This document shows, piece by piece, positions 29,140 through 36,908 of a stretch of DNA of 64,000 bases. Made by a program: the position numbers and the translations under genes. Source of the DNA: Hyphomicrobiales bacterium (GTDB lineage: Bacteria > Pseudomonadota > Alphaproteobacteria > Rhizobiales > Rhizobiaceae); the NCBI GenBank assembly GCA_900468805.1, contig UEIF01000026.1, positions 1-64,000 on the forward strand, in the 5' to 3' direction. The number at the start of each line of letters is the position of its first letter. Position 1 is the stretch's first letter. The notes beneath the pieces are model-generated. The model saw nothing but the letters and a program-made list of their open reading frames with translations. It was not told the origin of the DNA and made no database searches.

Positions 29140-30120
29140 ATGGAATATGTAAAACTCGGGAAAACCGGTCTCGAAGTCTCGAAGATCTGCCTTGGCTGCA
29201 TGACCTATGGCGACCCGGACCGCGGAAACCACGCCTGGAGCCTGTCGGAAGAAGAAAGCCGAAAATTGCTCAAGCAGGCGATCGATCTCGGCATCAATTT
29301 CCTCGACACGGCCAACACCTATTCCAATGGCTCCTCCGAAGAGATTGTCGGCCGCGCCATCAAGGATTTCGCCAAGCGCGAGGATATCGTGCTTGCGACC
29401 AAGGTGTTCAACCGCATGCGCCCCGGCCCGAATGGCGCCGGCCTGTCGCGCAAGGCGATTTTCGACGAGATCGACAACAGCCTGCGCCGCCTTGGCACAG
29501 ACTATGTCGATCTCTACCAGATCCATCGCTGGGACTATACGACGCCGATCGAGGAAACGCTGGAAGCTCTCCATGATGTCGTCAAAGCCGGCAAGGCGCG
29601 TTATATCGGCGCTTCCTCCATGTATTCCTGGCAATTTGCCAAGGCGCTCTACACCTCCCGCCTCAACGGCTGGACGGAATTCGTCAGCATGCAGGACCAC
29701 GTGAACCTGCTCTACCGCGAAGAAGAACGGGAAATGCTGCCTTTCTGTGAGGATCAGAAGATCGCAGTCATTCCCTGGAGCCCGCTCGCCCGTGGCCGCC
29801 TGACCCGCGATTGGGACGAAAAGACCAACCGCAGCGAGACTGATGAATTCGGCAAGACGCTCTACAAGCAGGCCGAGGATGCCGACCGGAAGATCGTCGA
29901 GAAGGTCGCCGAAATCGCCAAGGCCCATGGCGTTTCCCGCGCGCAGGTCGCCACCGCCTGGATCCTCCAGAAAAGCGCCGTCACCGCTCCGATCATCGGC
30001 GCCTCCAAGCCACAGCACCTGATCGACGCCGTCGGCGCGCTGTCGGTGAAGCTTGGCGCCGAGGATATTGCGGCACTCGAAACACCCTACATTCCGCACA
30101 ATGTCGCCGGCTTCAAATAA
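29140..30120 (+). CDS. Aldo/keto reductase
   Basis: A 326-residue NADPH-dependent (beta/alpha)8 oxidoreductase of the AKR superfamily, closest in look to YajO/general stress type members. The catalytic tetrad is recognisable: D and Y in FLDTANTYSNGSSEE, K in VLATKVFN, and H in YQIHRWD. The NADP-binding tail is PIIGASKPQHLIDAVGAL. A GGAG ribosome site lies before the ATG. The physiological substrate is unknown. Confidence 0.93.
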   Translation: MEYVKLGKTGLEVSKICLGCMTYGDPDRGNHAWSLSEEESRKLLKQAIDLGINFLDTANTYSNGSSEEIVGRAIKDFAKREDIVLATKVFNRMRPGPNGAGLSRKAIFDEIDNSLRRLGTDYVDLYQIHRWDYTTPIEETLEALHDVVKAGKARYIGASSMYSWQFAKALYTSRLNGWTEFVSMQDHVNLLYREEEREMLPFCEDQKIAVIPWSPLARGRLTRDWDEKTNRSETDEFGKTLYKQAEDADRKIVEKVAEIAKAHGVSRAQVATAWILQKSAVTAPIIGASKPQHLIDAVGALSVKLGAEDIAALETPYIPHNVAGFK

Positions 30121-30135
30121 GTCGCCGGATTGCGA

Positions 30136-30166
30136 CCTCCCTCGGCATTGGCGGGGGAGGCTCTTT
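30136..30166 (+). terminator. Probable terminator of the aldo/keto reductase gene
   Basis: CCTCCC (30136-30141) pairs with GGGAGG (30155-30160), followed by CTCTTT, 16 nt after the stop codon. The loop is long (13 nt), so strength is uncertain. Confidence 0.45.
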
Positions 30167-30177
30167 ACACTTCCTGA

Positions 30178-30375
30178 AGTCAGGACTTCCAGGCAAGCGA
30201 CCTCTTTGTCGCCTCTTCATCGAAATCGGCCGCCACGGAATATGAGCTCACCCCGCTCGGGCGCGACCTATGGAAGCAGATCATGCCGATGTGGAGCTGG
30301 GCCGCCGAAAACGTCGCCTCTTTCGAGGCTGCGCGTGCCCGCAGCAAGAGACCATCACGAGCCGGTCACACTTAG
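30178..30375 (+). pseudogene. HxlR-type regulator, 3' remnant
   Basis: An open stretch with no start codon at its 5' end encodes the tail of a winged-helix HxlR regulator. It reads TEYELTPLGRDLWKQIM then PMWSWAAENVASFEAARAR and a stop at 30373-30375. The YxLTPLGR wing and the WAAEN...FEAARAR dimer helix are hallmark C-terminal features, but the DNA-recognition helix and N-terminal half are missing. An in-frame stop at 30175-30177 closes the frame upstream. This is best read as the remains of a deleted regulator between the reductase and the methyltransferase. Confidence 0.7.
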
Positions 30376-30411
30376 GTCTTAGCGGTTTGCGGTAAACAGA
30401 GGACCGTCCGC

Positions 30412-31206
30412 ATGACCATCGTTCCTTTCGACGCTCACCGCTTTCGCAGCACCGCTGTCTATTACAGCCGTTTCCGCGTTCCCTATCCTGACAGGCTGAT
30501 TGAACGCGTTACCGAAAGAACCGGCCTGAAGCCCGGCGAGAATATACTCGACCTTGGCTGCGGGCCGGGACCGCTCGGCGTCGCCTTCGCGCGCCTTGCC
30601 GGCGGCGATGTGACCGGGCTCGATCCCGAGCCGGAAATGCTGGAGGTCGCACGCGAAAATGCCGCGGAAACCGGTGTCGACGTGCGGTTCATCCAAGGCT
30701 CGTCTTACGATCTCGGCCCGGATCTGGCGCCGCTGAAACTTGCCATCATGGGCCGTTCCTTCCATTGGATGGACCGGCCGGCAACTCTTGCAGCACTCGA
30801 CAAGCTCATCATTCCGGGCGGCGCCGTCGTTCTCTTCTCCGACAAGCATATCGCCGCGACACCGGATTGGCGCGACGTGCTGCATCAGCTCTCCGAGACC
30901 TATTCGCCGGAAAAAAGCGCCGAACGCAAATTGCGTCGCGCGCCGGAATTCGGCCCGCATGAGACAATCCTCCTGCGCTCCCCCTTCCACAATCTGGAAC
31001 GCATCGGCATCGTCAACGAAAGGGTGATCGGGGCGGAAGACATCATCGGCCGTGCCTTCTCCATGTCCGTCACCTCGCCGCAGGCGCTGGGTGACAAGAC
31101 ACAGGAATTCGAGGCAGCCTTCCGCAATGAACTGGCCGCCCTGTCACCGGACGGCAGGTTCATCGAAACCGTTGAAAGCCACGCGCTGATCGCCTTCCGC
31201 GACTAG
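30412..31206 (+). CDS. Class I SAM-dependent methyltransferase
   Basis: A 264-residue methyltransferase of the UbiE/Methyltransf_11 type. The SAM loop is ILDLGCGPGPLGVAFARLAGGDVTGLDPEPEML (about residues 44-76), followed by the post-II motif AIMGRSFHWMDRPATL. The substrate is unknown. Its stop codon overlaps that of the convergent tetR-like gene by 4 nt. The gene follows the HxlR remnant, which may once have regulated it. Confidence 0.88.
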   Translation: MTIVPFDAHRFRSTAVYYSRFRVPYPDRLIERVTERTGLKPGENILDLGCGPGPLGVAFARLAGGDVTGLDPEPEMLEVARENAAETGVDVRFIQGSSYDLGPDLAPLKLAIMGRSFHWMDRPATLAALDKLIIPGGAVVLFSDKHIAATPDWRDVLHQLSETYSPEKSAERKLRRAPEFGPHETILLRSPFHNLERIGIVNERVIGAEDIIGRAFSMSVTSPQALGDKTQEFEAAFRNELAALSPDGRFIETVESHALIAFRD

Positions 31207-31781
31207 GACTGCGGCTCGGAATCGAGCTTGCGGCGCATCGTCACCAGAAACTGTTCGGCCAGCGCTCGATCCTCAACCGCGCGGGCAAGGATAACGGCCC
31301 CCATCATCGAGGAAAGCGTGGTCGTCGCATTGGCGCGGCGCTCTTCCGGCGTCTCACCCGGCACGATATTCTTCAGCACATCGACCAGGGTGGACAGGCC
31401 CTCGCTGAAGGTTGCACGGACCGCACCTTCACTGCGGCTGACTTCCTGGATCAGTGAAGCGAACACACAGCTTCCGCCGGGATCATCCACCGTGCGCCAG
31501 TCAATGTAGTGATCGAGCAATGCCCGGAGCGGTCGGTCGGGCGCATTGGCGATCAATTCACGCCAGCGCTCTTCGACGCGCTCGATCAGCTTGCGGCTAA
31601 CCTCCAGCGCAAGACCGTCTTTCGATTCGAAATGGCCGTAGAATCCGCCATGCGTCAGGCCCGCAGCCTTCATGATGTCGGCAACGCCGACGCCATCAAA
31701 CCCGTTTTCGCGGAAAAGCACGCTGGCCGCCGTCAGGATCTTCTCGCGGTTTTCTGCAAATTTCTCGCGGCTGACCCGCAT
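31203..31781 (-). CDS. TetR/AcrR family transcriptional regulator
   Basis: A 192-residue repressor. The N-terminal HTH is clear: REKFAENREKILTAASVLFRENGFDGVGVADIMKAAGLTHGGFYGHFESKDGLALEVS. The remainder is the variable ligand-binding domain, of the kind with a TetR_C_33-like SCVFASLIQEVSR segment. ATG 31781 has GGAG 8 nt upstream; a longer frame starts at 31811. It is divergent from an MFS transporter gene, and two palindromes between them are the probable binding sites, so it likely represses the transporter and itself. Confidence 0.92.
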   Translation of the reverse strand: MRVSREKFAENREKILTAASVLFRENGFDGVGVADIMKAAGLTHGGFYGHFESKDGLALEVSRKLIERVEERWRELIANAPDRPLRALLDHYIDWRTVDDPGGSCVFASLIQEVSRSEGAVRATFSEGLSTLVDVLKNIVPGETPEERRANATTTLSSMMGAVILARAVEDRALAEQFLVTMRRKLDSEPQS

Positions 31782-31816
31782 TTTTCGTCTCCGGAAATGG
31801 TCGCTTGACAATTTAT

Positions 31817-31830
31817 ATGATGTCCATCAT
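31817..31830. promoter_or_regulatory. Candidate TetR operator 1
   Basis: ATGATG-TC-CATCAT is an inverted repeat with 6-bp arms around a 2-nt centre, 35 nt upstream of the tetR-like start codon. It lies just downstream of a TTGACA hexamer at 31805-31810. It shares its half-site with operator 2, and the centres are 29 bp apart. Confidence 0.6.
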
Positions 31831-31845
31831 CAATACGCAACAAAT

Positions 31846-31859
31846 ATGATGATCATCAT
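31846..31859. promoter_or_regulatory. Candidate TetR operator 2
   Basis: ATGATGATCATCAT is a perfect 14-bp palindrome, 46 nt upstream of the MFS transporter ATG. It repeats the ATGATG/CATCAT arms of operator 1. Two like sites in a divergent tetR-MFS gap is the standard layout for autoregulation plus control of the efflux gene. Confidence 0.65.
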
Positions 31860-31905
31860 GTAAAACTGCCTTGTATTGTCCCCTTCCCACTAACGGAATT
31901 TGCCC

Positions 31906-33201
31906 ATGGTCTCTGCAGTCCTTGCATCATCCCTTGCCCGGCGAAACATCCACTATGGATGGGTCGTCGTTGCCGCCACCTTCCTGACCATGCTGGTAAC
32001 CGCCGGCGCAATGGGCGCGCCAGGTGTCCTTATCAAACCGCTGCAGGACGAATTCGGCTGGGAAACCTCGCAGATTTCCTCTGCTCTCGCCGTCCGCCTG
32101 ATCCTCTTCGGCCTGATGGGTCCCTTCGCGGCCGCCTTCATGAACTATTTCGGCGTTCGCAAGGTCATCGTCTTCGCGCTGGCGCTTATTGGTGCCGGCT
32201 TCGTCGGCTCGCTATTCATGACCAAGCTTTGGCATCTCTTGGCGCTGTGGGGTGTCGTCGTCGGCTTCGGCACCGGCCTGACTGCCATGGTACTGGCGGC
32301 CACGGTTTCCACCCGCTGGTTCGTCAAGCATCGCGGTCTCGTCGTCGGCATGCTCTCGGCAAGCTCGGCAACCGGCCAGCTCGTTTTCCTGCCGCTAATG
32401 GCGGAACTGACCGAACGCTACGGCTGGCGCGCCACCGTCTTCTTCGTCTGCGCCATGATCATGGTCGCCGCCCTTCTCGTGCTGCTCTTCATGCGTGACC
32501 GTCCCTCGGACGTGAACCTGCCGTCGGTCGGTGAAACCCAGATCGCGCCGGCTCCGGCACGCGGAACTCTCATCGCTGCACTGGCAACGCCGATCACCGT
32601 CCTGAGGGAAATTTCGAAGACGTCCACTTTCTGGATCCTGTTCGCCACCTTCTTCATCTGTGGTCTCAGCACCAACGGCCTTATCCAGACGCATTTCGTG
32701 ACGCTCTGCGGCGATTTCGGCATCATGCCAGTTGCCGCCGCCAGCGTTCTCGCCGTCATGGGTATCTTCGATTTCTTCGGTACGATCGGCTCCGGCTGGC
32801 TCTCCGACCGTTTTGACAATCGCTGGCTGCTTTTCTGGTATTACGGCCTGCGCGGTCTCTCGCTACTTTTTCTGCCCTTCAGCGATTTCAGCTTCTACGG
32901 CCTGTCGATCTTCGCCGTCTTCTACGGCCTCGACTGGATCGCCACCGTACCGCCGACCGTCAAGATCGCTGCCGACCGCTTCGGCCGTGAAAAAGCTGGC
33001 CTCGTTTTCGGCTGGGTCTTTGCCGGCCACCAGCTGGGTGCAGCGACCGCAGCTTACGGCGCTGGCCTGTCACGCACGGCCCTGGAAAGCTACCTGCCCG
33101 CCTTCTTCATCGCCGGCGCTTTCTGCCTGCTGGCCTCGATCCTGGCAATCACGCTGAAGAAATCCGGCCTCACTGGCCCGGGTGAGGCAGTCGCCCACTA
33201 A
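31906..33201 (+). CDS. MFS transporter
   Basis: A 431-residue major facilitator with about 12 transmembrane helices. It belongs to the monocarboxylate/oxalate-formate antiporter-like group, judged from RRNIHYGWVVVAATFLTMLVTAGAMGAPGVLIKPLQDEFGW at the N-terminus and the SLxWFxxxRGLxxGxxxA-like TRWFVKHRGLVVGMLSASSATGQ. Transport direction and substrate are unknown; control by a TetR-like repressor suggests efflux or uptake of an inducing small molecule. ATG 31906 is preferred over TTG 31900. Confidence 0.9.
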   Translation: MVSAVLASSLARRNIHYGWVVVAATFLTMLVTAGAMGAPGVLIKPLQDEFGWETSQISSALAVRLILFGLMGPFAAAFMNYFGVRKVIVFALALIGAGFVGSLFMTKLWHLLALWGVVVGFGTGLTAMVLAATVSTRWFVKHRGLVVGMLSASSATGQLVFLPLMAELTERYGWRATVFFVCAMIMVAALLVLLFMRDRPSDVNLPSVGETQIAPAPARGTLIAALATPITVLREISKTSTFWILFATFFICGLSTNGLIQTHFVTLCGDFGIMPVAAASVLAVMGIFDFFGTIGSGWLSDRFDNRWLLFWYYGLRGLSLLFLPFSDFSFYGLSIFAVFYGLDWIATVPPTVKIAADRFGREKAGLVFGWVFAGHQLGAATAAYGAGLSRTALESYLPAFFIAGAFCLLASILAITLKKSGLTGPGEAVAH

Positions 33202-33225
33202 ACCTTGATTTCCAAACGCCAAAAC

Positions 33226-33255
33226 TTCGCCCGCCGTCTTGCACGCGCGGGCGAA
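33226..33255 (+). terminator. Hairpin after the MFS transporter gene
   Basis: A perfect 9-bp stem TTCGCCCGC/GCGGGCGAA with a 12-nt loop, 24 nt past the MFS stop codon and before the tRNA gene. There is no T-run. Confidence 0.5.
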
Positions 33256-33285
33256 CGCATGTTAGACAGCCGCCTCGTATTCGCT

Positions 33286-33370
33286 GCCCCATTGGCGGAA
33301 TTGGTAGACGCGCTCGACTCAAAATCGAGTTTCGAAAGAAGTGCTGGTTCGACCCCGGCATGGGGCACCA
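33286..33370 (+). tRNA. tRNA-Leu (anticodon CAA)
   Basis: An 85-nt class II tRNA. The acceptor stem GCCCCAT (33286-33292) pairs with ATGGGGC (33360-33366), followed by encoded ACCA. The D-loop has GGCGGAATTGGTAGAC. The anticodon stem CTCGA/TCGAG holds loop CTCAAAA, giving anticodon CAA, which reads UUG. A long variable arm and the T-loop GGTTCGACCCC complete the leucine-type cloverleaf. Confidence 0.97.
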
Positions 33371-33441
33371 GATATCTCTGAGATAAACGGATTTCATTTT
33401 TGCCTACGCCCGATGGCGAGGGGTGAACTTGGCTGACAATG

Positions 33442-33478
33442 CTGAAGACCCGGCGGGAGTGGAGTGCCGGGTCTTCAG
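33442..33478. terminator. Long hairpin between tRNA-Leu and the convergent small secreted-protein gene
   Basis: A perfect 13-bp inverted repeat CTGAAGACCCGGC/GCCGGGTCTTCAG with an 11-nt loop lies 8 nt beyond the stop codon of the minus-strand gene. It could end transcripts from both sides, although no T-run is present. Confidence 0.65.
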
Positions 33479-33486
33479 TCTGCCCA

Positions 33487-33798
33487 CTAATTACAACGGC
33501 GAACCGTTTTCGTGACAGCGCCTTCATCGGTCTGACGGGTTACACTGCGGGTGACACAACGGTCACGGTCCCGATCGCGGTAGCGATCACGTTCGCGCAC
33601 CGCGCCGAACGTGATGCCGCGATCGCTAATGGTTACACCGGGACGCGCCCGCTCACGGTCACGGTCATACCGATCGTAATGATCATAACCGTCGTATGCA
33701 CGCTCGCGTGTGACCGTCACGCTGTCTGCCATTACAGGGGCTGCGGTCGAGCCCAGGGCAAGGGCAACGATTGCACAGTTGATGATGATCTTTCGCAT
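33487..33798 (-). CDS. Small secreted Arg/Asp/Tyr-rich protein
   Basis: 103 residues beginning with a clear signal peptide (MRKIIINCAIVALALGSTAAPVMA). The mature part is low complexity, with repeated YD and DR steps (YDHYDRYDRDRERARP, RERDRYRDRDRDR). It ends with a conserved-looking CVTRSVTRQ...TVRRC that has two cysteines able to form a disulfide. Rhizobial genomes encode many such proteins without known function. ATG 33798 is chosen because it starts the signal peptide and has AAGGAGAAG just upstream. Confidence 0.8.
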   Translation of the reverse strand: MRKIIINCAIVALALGSTAAPVMADSVTVTRERAYDGYDHYDRYDRDRERARPGVTISDRGITFGAVRERDRYRDRDRDRCVTRSVTRQTDEGAVTKTVRRCN

Positions 33799-33955
33799 CT
33801 TTCTTCTCCTTGTCGTCGTGTATAAGCAACGACACGGGAGCTTAGTGGTTCCGCCAAAAAGCCGGCCATTTAGGCCTGATCCATCCAAATCAACTCTTTA
33901 ACTTTGCCGGCGCTTCATCCTAAAGTGCCGGCCGCAGGGCATTTTGAGAGGGCTG

Positions 33956-35701
33956 ATGCATCAAGAAGCGGGACTCATCGCAACGGTAGCCATAAGCTTC
34001 GTCTTCGCGGCAATTCTTGGCTATGGCGCCGACAGGCTGCGGCTTCCGCCGCTGGTCGGCTATCTCGTCGCCGGTATCGTCATGGGCCCGTTCACACCGG
34101 GCTTCGTCGCCGATACGGAGCTGGCGAGCCAGCTTGCCGAAATGGGTGTGATCTTGCTGATGTTCGGCGTCGGCCTGCACTTTTCCGCATCTGATCTTTT
34201 GGCTGTCCGCGGCATCGCCGTTCCGGGCGCCATCGGCCAGATCCTGCTTGCGACCCTGCTCGGCATCGGTCTCGGGGAGTTGTGGGGCTGGAGCCTCGGC
34301 GCCGGCATCGTTTTCGGGCTCAGCCTTTCGGTCGCCAGCACCGTCGTGTTGCTGAAAGCGCTGGAAGAGCGCAACCTCGTCAACACCGCAGGCGGGCGCG
34401 TTGCCGTCGGCTGGCTGATCGTCGAGGATCTCGCCATGGTGCTGGCGCTCGTCCTGCTGCCGGCCCTTGCCGAACTTCTGGGCGGTCACGCAAGCGACGC
34501 CGCCACGCACGGCCTCGATCTGCCGCTTTCGGTGACGATCGCACTCACCTTGCTGAAGGTTGTGGCCTTTGCTGCCATGGCGATCTTCCTTGGCCCCCGC
34601 ATCGTGCCCTGGCTTCTGACATTGATTGCCCGCACCGGCTCACGTGAACTCTTCACGCTCACCGTGCTCGCCATCGCGCTTGGCATCGCCTTCGGCTCGG
34701 CGGCGATCTTCGGCGTTTCCTTTGCGCTCGGCGCCTTTTTCGCCGGCGTGGTCATGAGCGAATCCCATCTCAGCCATCGCGCCGCCGCCGATTCCCTGCC
34801 GCTGCAGAATGCCTTCTCGGTGCTGTTCTTCGTCTCGGTCGGCATGCTCTTCGACCCTTCGATCATCGTACATCAGCCTCTCGCCGTCATCGGCGCACTG
34901 GCACTGATCATCATCGGCAAGGCGGTCATCTCCTTCGGCATCGTAGCCCTGTTGCGTTATCCGATCGGCATGGGGCTGACGGCAGCCGGCGGCCTTGCCC
35001 AGATCGGCGAGTTCTCCTTCATTCTCGCCGGCCTTGGCGTTTCGCTCGGGCTGCTGCCGCACGAGGGACAAGACCTGATCCTCGCCGCAGCAATTCTCTC
35101 CATCACACTGAACCCGCTCGTCATCTTCGTGGCGGAGAAGCTGAACCGCAAAATCAAGAAGAAATGGCCGCGTCTCTACGAAAGCTACGGCCGGAAGAAC
35201 CAGGATGCCCTGGCGCGGGAACTGGAAAAGATCAGGGCGCTCGGCGAGGAACGCGCGCGCCAGCATCATCTGCGGATCCAGCAACTGGTCGAGACTTTCC
35301 CGCTCTTCTCCGAAGTCGGCGAGGATGCGCTCGAGGAACTACTGCTGCTGTTCAACCCCAAACTCGCCTCGCCCGGCGAGCGCGTCATCCGCCGCGGGGA
35401 TCGCGGTGACAGCATGTATTTCATCTCTTCCGGCGCAGTCGAAGTACGGCTTGCAAGCGGGGCTGTGCGGCTCGAGCCCGGGGCCTTTTTCGGCGAAATG
35501 GCGTTGCTCAGCGGCGGACGCCGCACTGCCGATGTCACGGCCGTCGATTTTTGCCAGTTCGAAGTGCTGGATCGGCGTGACTTCAACATGTTCATGTCGC
35601 GCCATCCGCATCTGCGTACGATCGTCAGTGAAATGGCACAGAAGCGCACCGCAATGAACGTGATGCGCCAACAGTGGGAAAAATCCATGGATCTGTCGTA
35701 A
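33956..35701 (+). CDS. Cation:proton antiporter (CPA2/KefB-like) with C-terminal cyclic-nucleotide-binding domain
   Basis: 581 residues. The N-terminal two thirds form a CPA2 Na+/K+:H+ exchanger domain with about 12 helices. It starts at GYGADRLRLPPLVGYLVAGIVMGP and includes GLSLSVASTVVLLKALEERN and GEFSFILAGLGVSLGLL. Instead of the TrkA/RCK domain usual in KefB, the last 150 residues form a cNMP-binding fold with the phosphate-binding cassette FFGEMALLSGGRRTADV, joined by a charged helical linker. This suggests ligand gating by cyclic nucleotide. ATG 33956 has GAGAGG just upstream and is preferred over TTG 33944. Confidence 0.92.
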   Translation: MHQEAGLIATVAISFVFAAILGYGADRLRLPPLVGYLVAGIVMGPFTPGFVADTELASQLAEMGVILLMFGVGLHFSASDLLAVRGIAVPGAIGQILLATLLGIGLGELWGWSLGAGIVFGLSLSVASTVVLLKALEERNLVNTAGGRVAVGWLIVEDLAMVLALVLLPALAELLGGHASDAATHGLDLPLSVTIALTLLKVVAFAAMAIFLGPRIVPWLLTLIARTGSRELFTLTVLAIALGIAFGSAAIFGVSFALGAFFAGVVMSESHLSHRAAADSLPLQNAFSVLFFVSVGMLFDPSIIVHQPLAVIGALALIIIGKAVISFGIVALLRYPIGMGLTAAGGLAQIGEFSFILAGLGVSLGLLPHEGQDLILAAAILSITLNPLVIFVAEKLNRKIKKKWPRLYESYGRKNQDALARELEKIRALGEERARQHHLRIQQLVETFPLFSEVGEDALEELLLLFNPKLASPGERVIRRGDRGDSMYFISSGAVEVRLASGAVRLEPGAFFGEMALLSGGRRTADVTAVDFCQFEVLDRRDFNMFMSRHPHLRTIVSEMAQKRTAMNVMRQQWEKSMDLS

Positions 35702-35761
35702 AAGCGCCGCCGCACGGGCTGCAACGTCACGAGGTGGGAACAGTGCGCAGGACCCGTTATT

Positions 35762-35785
35762 CCCGCACATCGTGCGATCTGCGGG
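35762..35785. terminator. Hairpin between the antiporter gene and a convergent hypothetical gene
   Basis: CCCGCA (35762-35767) pairs with TGCGGG (35780-35785). It lies between the two convergent stop codons and has no T-run. Confidence 0.4.
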
Positions 35786-35794
35786 CAGACCTGA

Positions 35795-36097
35795 TCACGC
35801 TGTCGTGATGTCGTCTATCTTCGGCCAGTAGAGATCCGAATGGTAATCGGCCGGGATCGGATCGAGCCTGGAAATCGCTTCGGCGGCAAAATTGATCTGC
35901 ATGGCGAGATATTTGAGTACGGCCGGCATCGGCACACCAGCGGCAAATTCCATGACCCGTGAACGGTTATAGCCGCTGGCACCAAGACGTCGCGCCGCCT
36001 CACGGCGGACATCCTCGCTGTCCGGCCTACGGCTCTCGGCTCCGCGACCCCGCTGTTCGGCCGCAGCAAGCCCGCCTTCTATCACCCTCAATCGCAT
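35795..36097 (-). CDS. Hypothetical protein
   Basis: 100 residues that I do not assign to a family. The N-terminal half is charged and helical (MRLRVIEGGLAAAEQRGRG, DSEDVRREAARRLGAS). The C-terminal half is more hydrophobic (PMPAVLKYLAMQINFAAEAISRLDPIPADYHSDLYWPKID) and looks like a small globular or helical fold with no signal peptide or full membrane segment. ATG 36097 is chosen because the upstream residues look unrelated; 36157 is an alternative. It is divergent from the DedA/YqaA-like gene. Confidence 0.65.
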   Translation of the reverse strand: MRLRVIEGGLAAAEQRGRGAESRRPDSEDVRREAARRLGASGYNRSRVMEFAAGVPMPAVLKYLAMQINFAAEAISRLDPIPADYHSDLYWPKIDDITTA

Positions 36098-36295
36098 GGC
36101 ATGCCACCCGGTATTTCGACTCGCATAAAGCTTGCCGCAGATTCGCCGGCTTGCCATCCCGCGAAATTTTGGGAGGAGGAGTCGACGCAGATCACGAAAT
36201 TTTCAACACTAAACCCGGTAAGCCGCAGGCCGAGCATTTACAGCGTCGTGATCGCCCCCTAATGCTTTGTGCGTTGCAACAGGGAAAGGAAACGG

Positions 36296-36886
36296 ATGCT
36301 CCGCAGACTTTACGACTGGACCATGTCTCTGGCCTCGAAAAAATCGGCCGAAGTCTGGCTCGCCGTCATCGCCTTCGTCGAAAGTTCCGTCTTTCTCGTT
36401 CCCGCTGACGTGCTCTTCCTGCCGATGGCGCTCGCCAAGCCCGAGCGCTCCTATCGCTATGCGATCGTCGCCACCGTCGCCTCGGTGCTCGGCGGCATCG
36501 CCGGCTGGGCGCTCGGCTATTACGCCTACGAAGCTGTGGCACGCCCGGTTCTCGAGTTCTATGGAAAGCTCGATGAATTCGAGCAGATGAAATCCTACGT
36601 CACTTACGAGACGATCCTGCTGCTGCTCGTCACCTCAGGTCTGGCGCATCTGCCGCCGATCAAGATCGTGACGATCCTGTCCGGCGTCATCCACGTCAGC
36701 TTGCCGCTTTTCATCGTCTCAGCGATTATCGCTCGCGGCGCCCGCTTCCTCTTCCTCGCCTGGCTGCTGCGCCGTTACGGCGAGCCGATCCGTCACTTCA
36801 TCGAGAAGCGCCTCGGACAGATCGTCGGCATCGGCGCGGCGTTCGTGATCGTGCTATATCTAGCCTACCGATATCTTGCCCACTGA
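36296..36886 (+). CDS. YqaA/DedA family membrane protein
   Basis: A 196-residue integral membrane protein of the SNARE-associated/VTT family. The N-terminus LRRLYDWTMSLASKKSAEVWLAVIAFVESSVFLVPADVLFLPMALAKPERS carries the conserved re-entrant E...F.P.D motif. ASVLGGIAGWALGYYAYE follows, and the C-terminus ends in two hydrophobic helices. Relatives are linked to lipid scrambling and membrane-potential maintenance. GGAAAGGA precedes ATG 36296. It lies 22 nt upstream of the DsbB-like gene, probably in one operon. Confidence 0.9.
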   Translation: MLRRLYDWTMSLASKKSAEVWLAVIAFVESSVFLVPADVLFLPMALAKPERSYRYAIVATVASVLGGIAGWALGYYAYEAVARPVLEFYGKLDEFEQMKSYVTYETILLLLVTSGLAHLPPIKIVTILSGVIHVSLPLFIVSAIIARGARFLFLAWLLRRYGEPIRHFIEKRLGQIVGIGAAFVIVLYLAYRYLAH

Positions 36887-36908
36887 GCCAACTTCGCGGA
36901 GTTCCGCC

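Noticed and set aside
33286..33370. tRNA-Leu as an integration site for a genomic island
   Set aside because: No integrase lies near and no duplicate of the tRNA 3' end was seen within the window.
33541..33680. Repeat-like CGATCG/GGTCACG pattern suggesting a CRISPR or tandem repeat
   Set aside because: It is the codon pattern of the Arg/Asp/Tyr repeats in the small secreted protein; units vary and there are no spacers.
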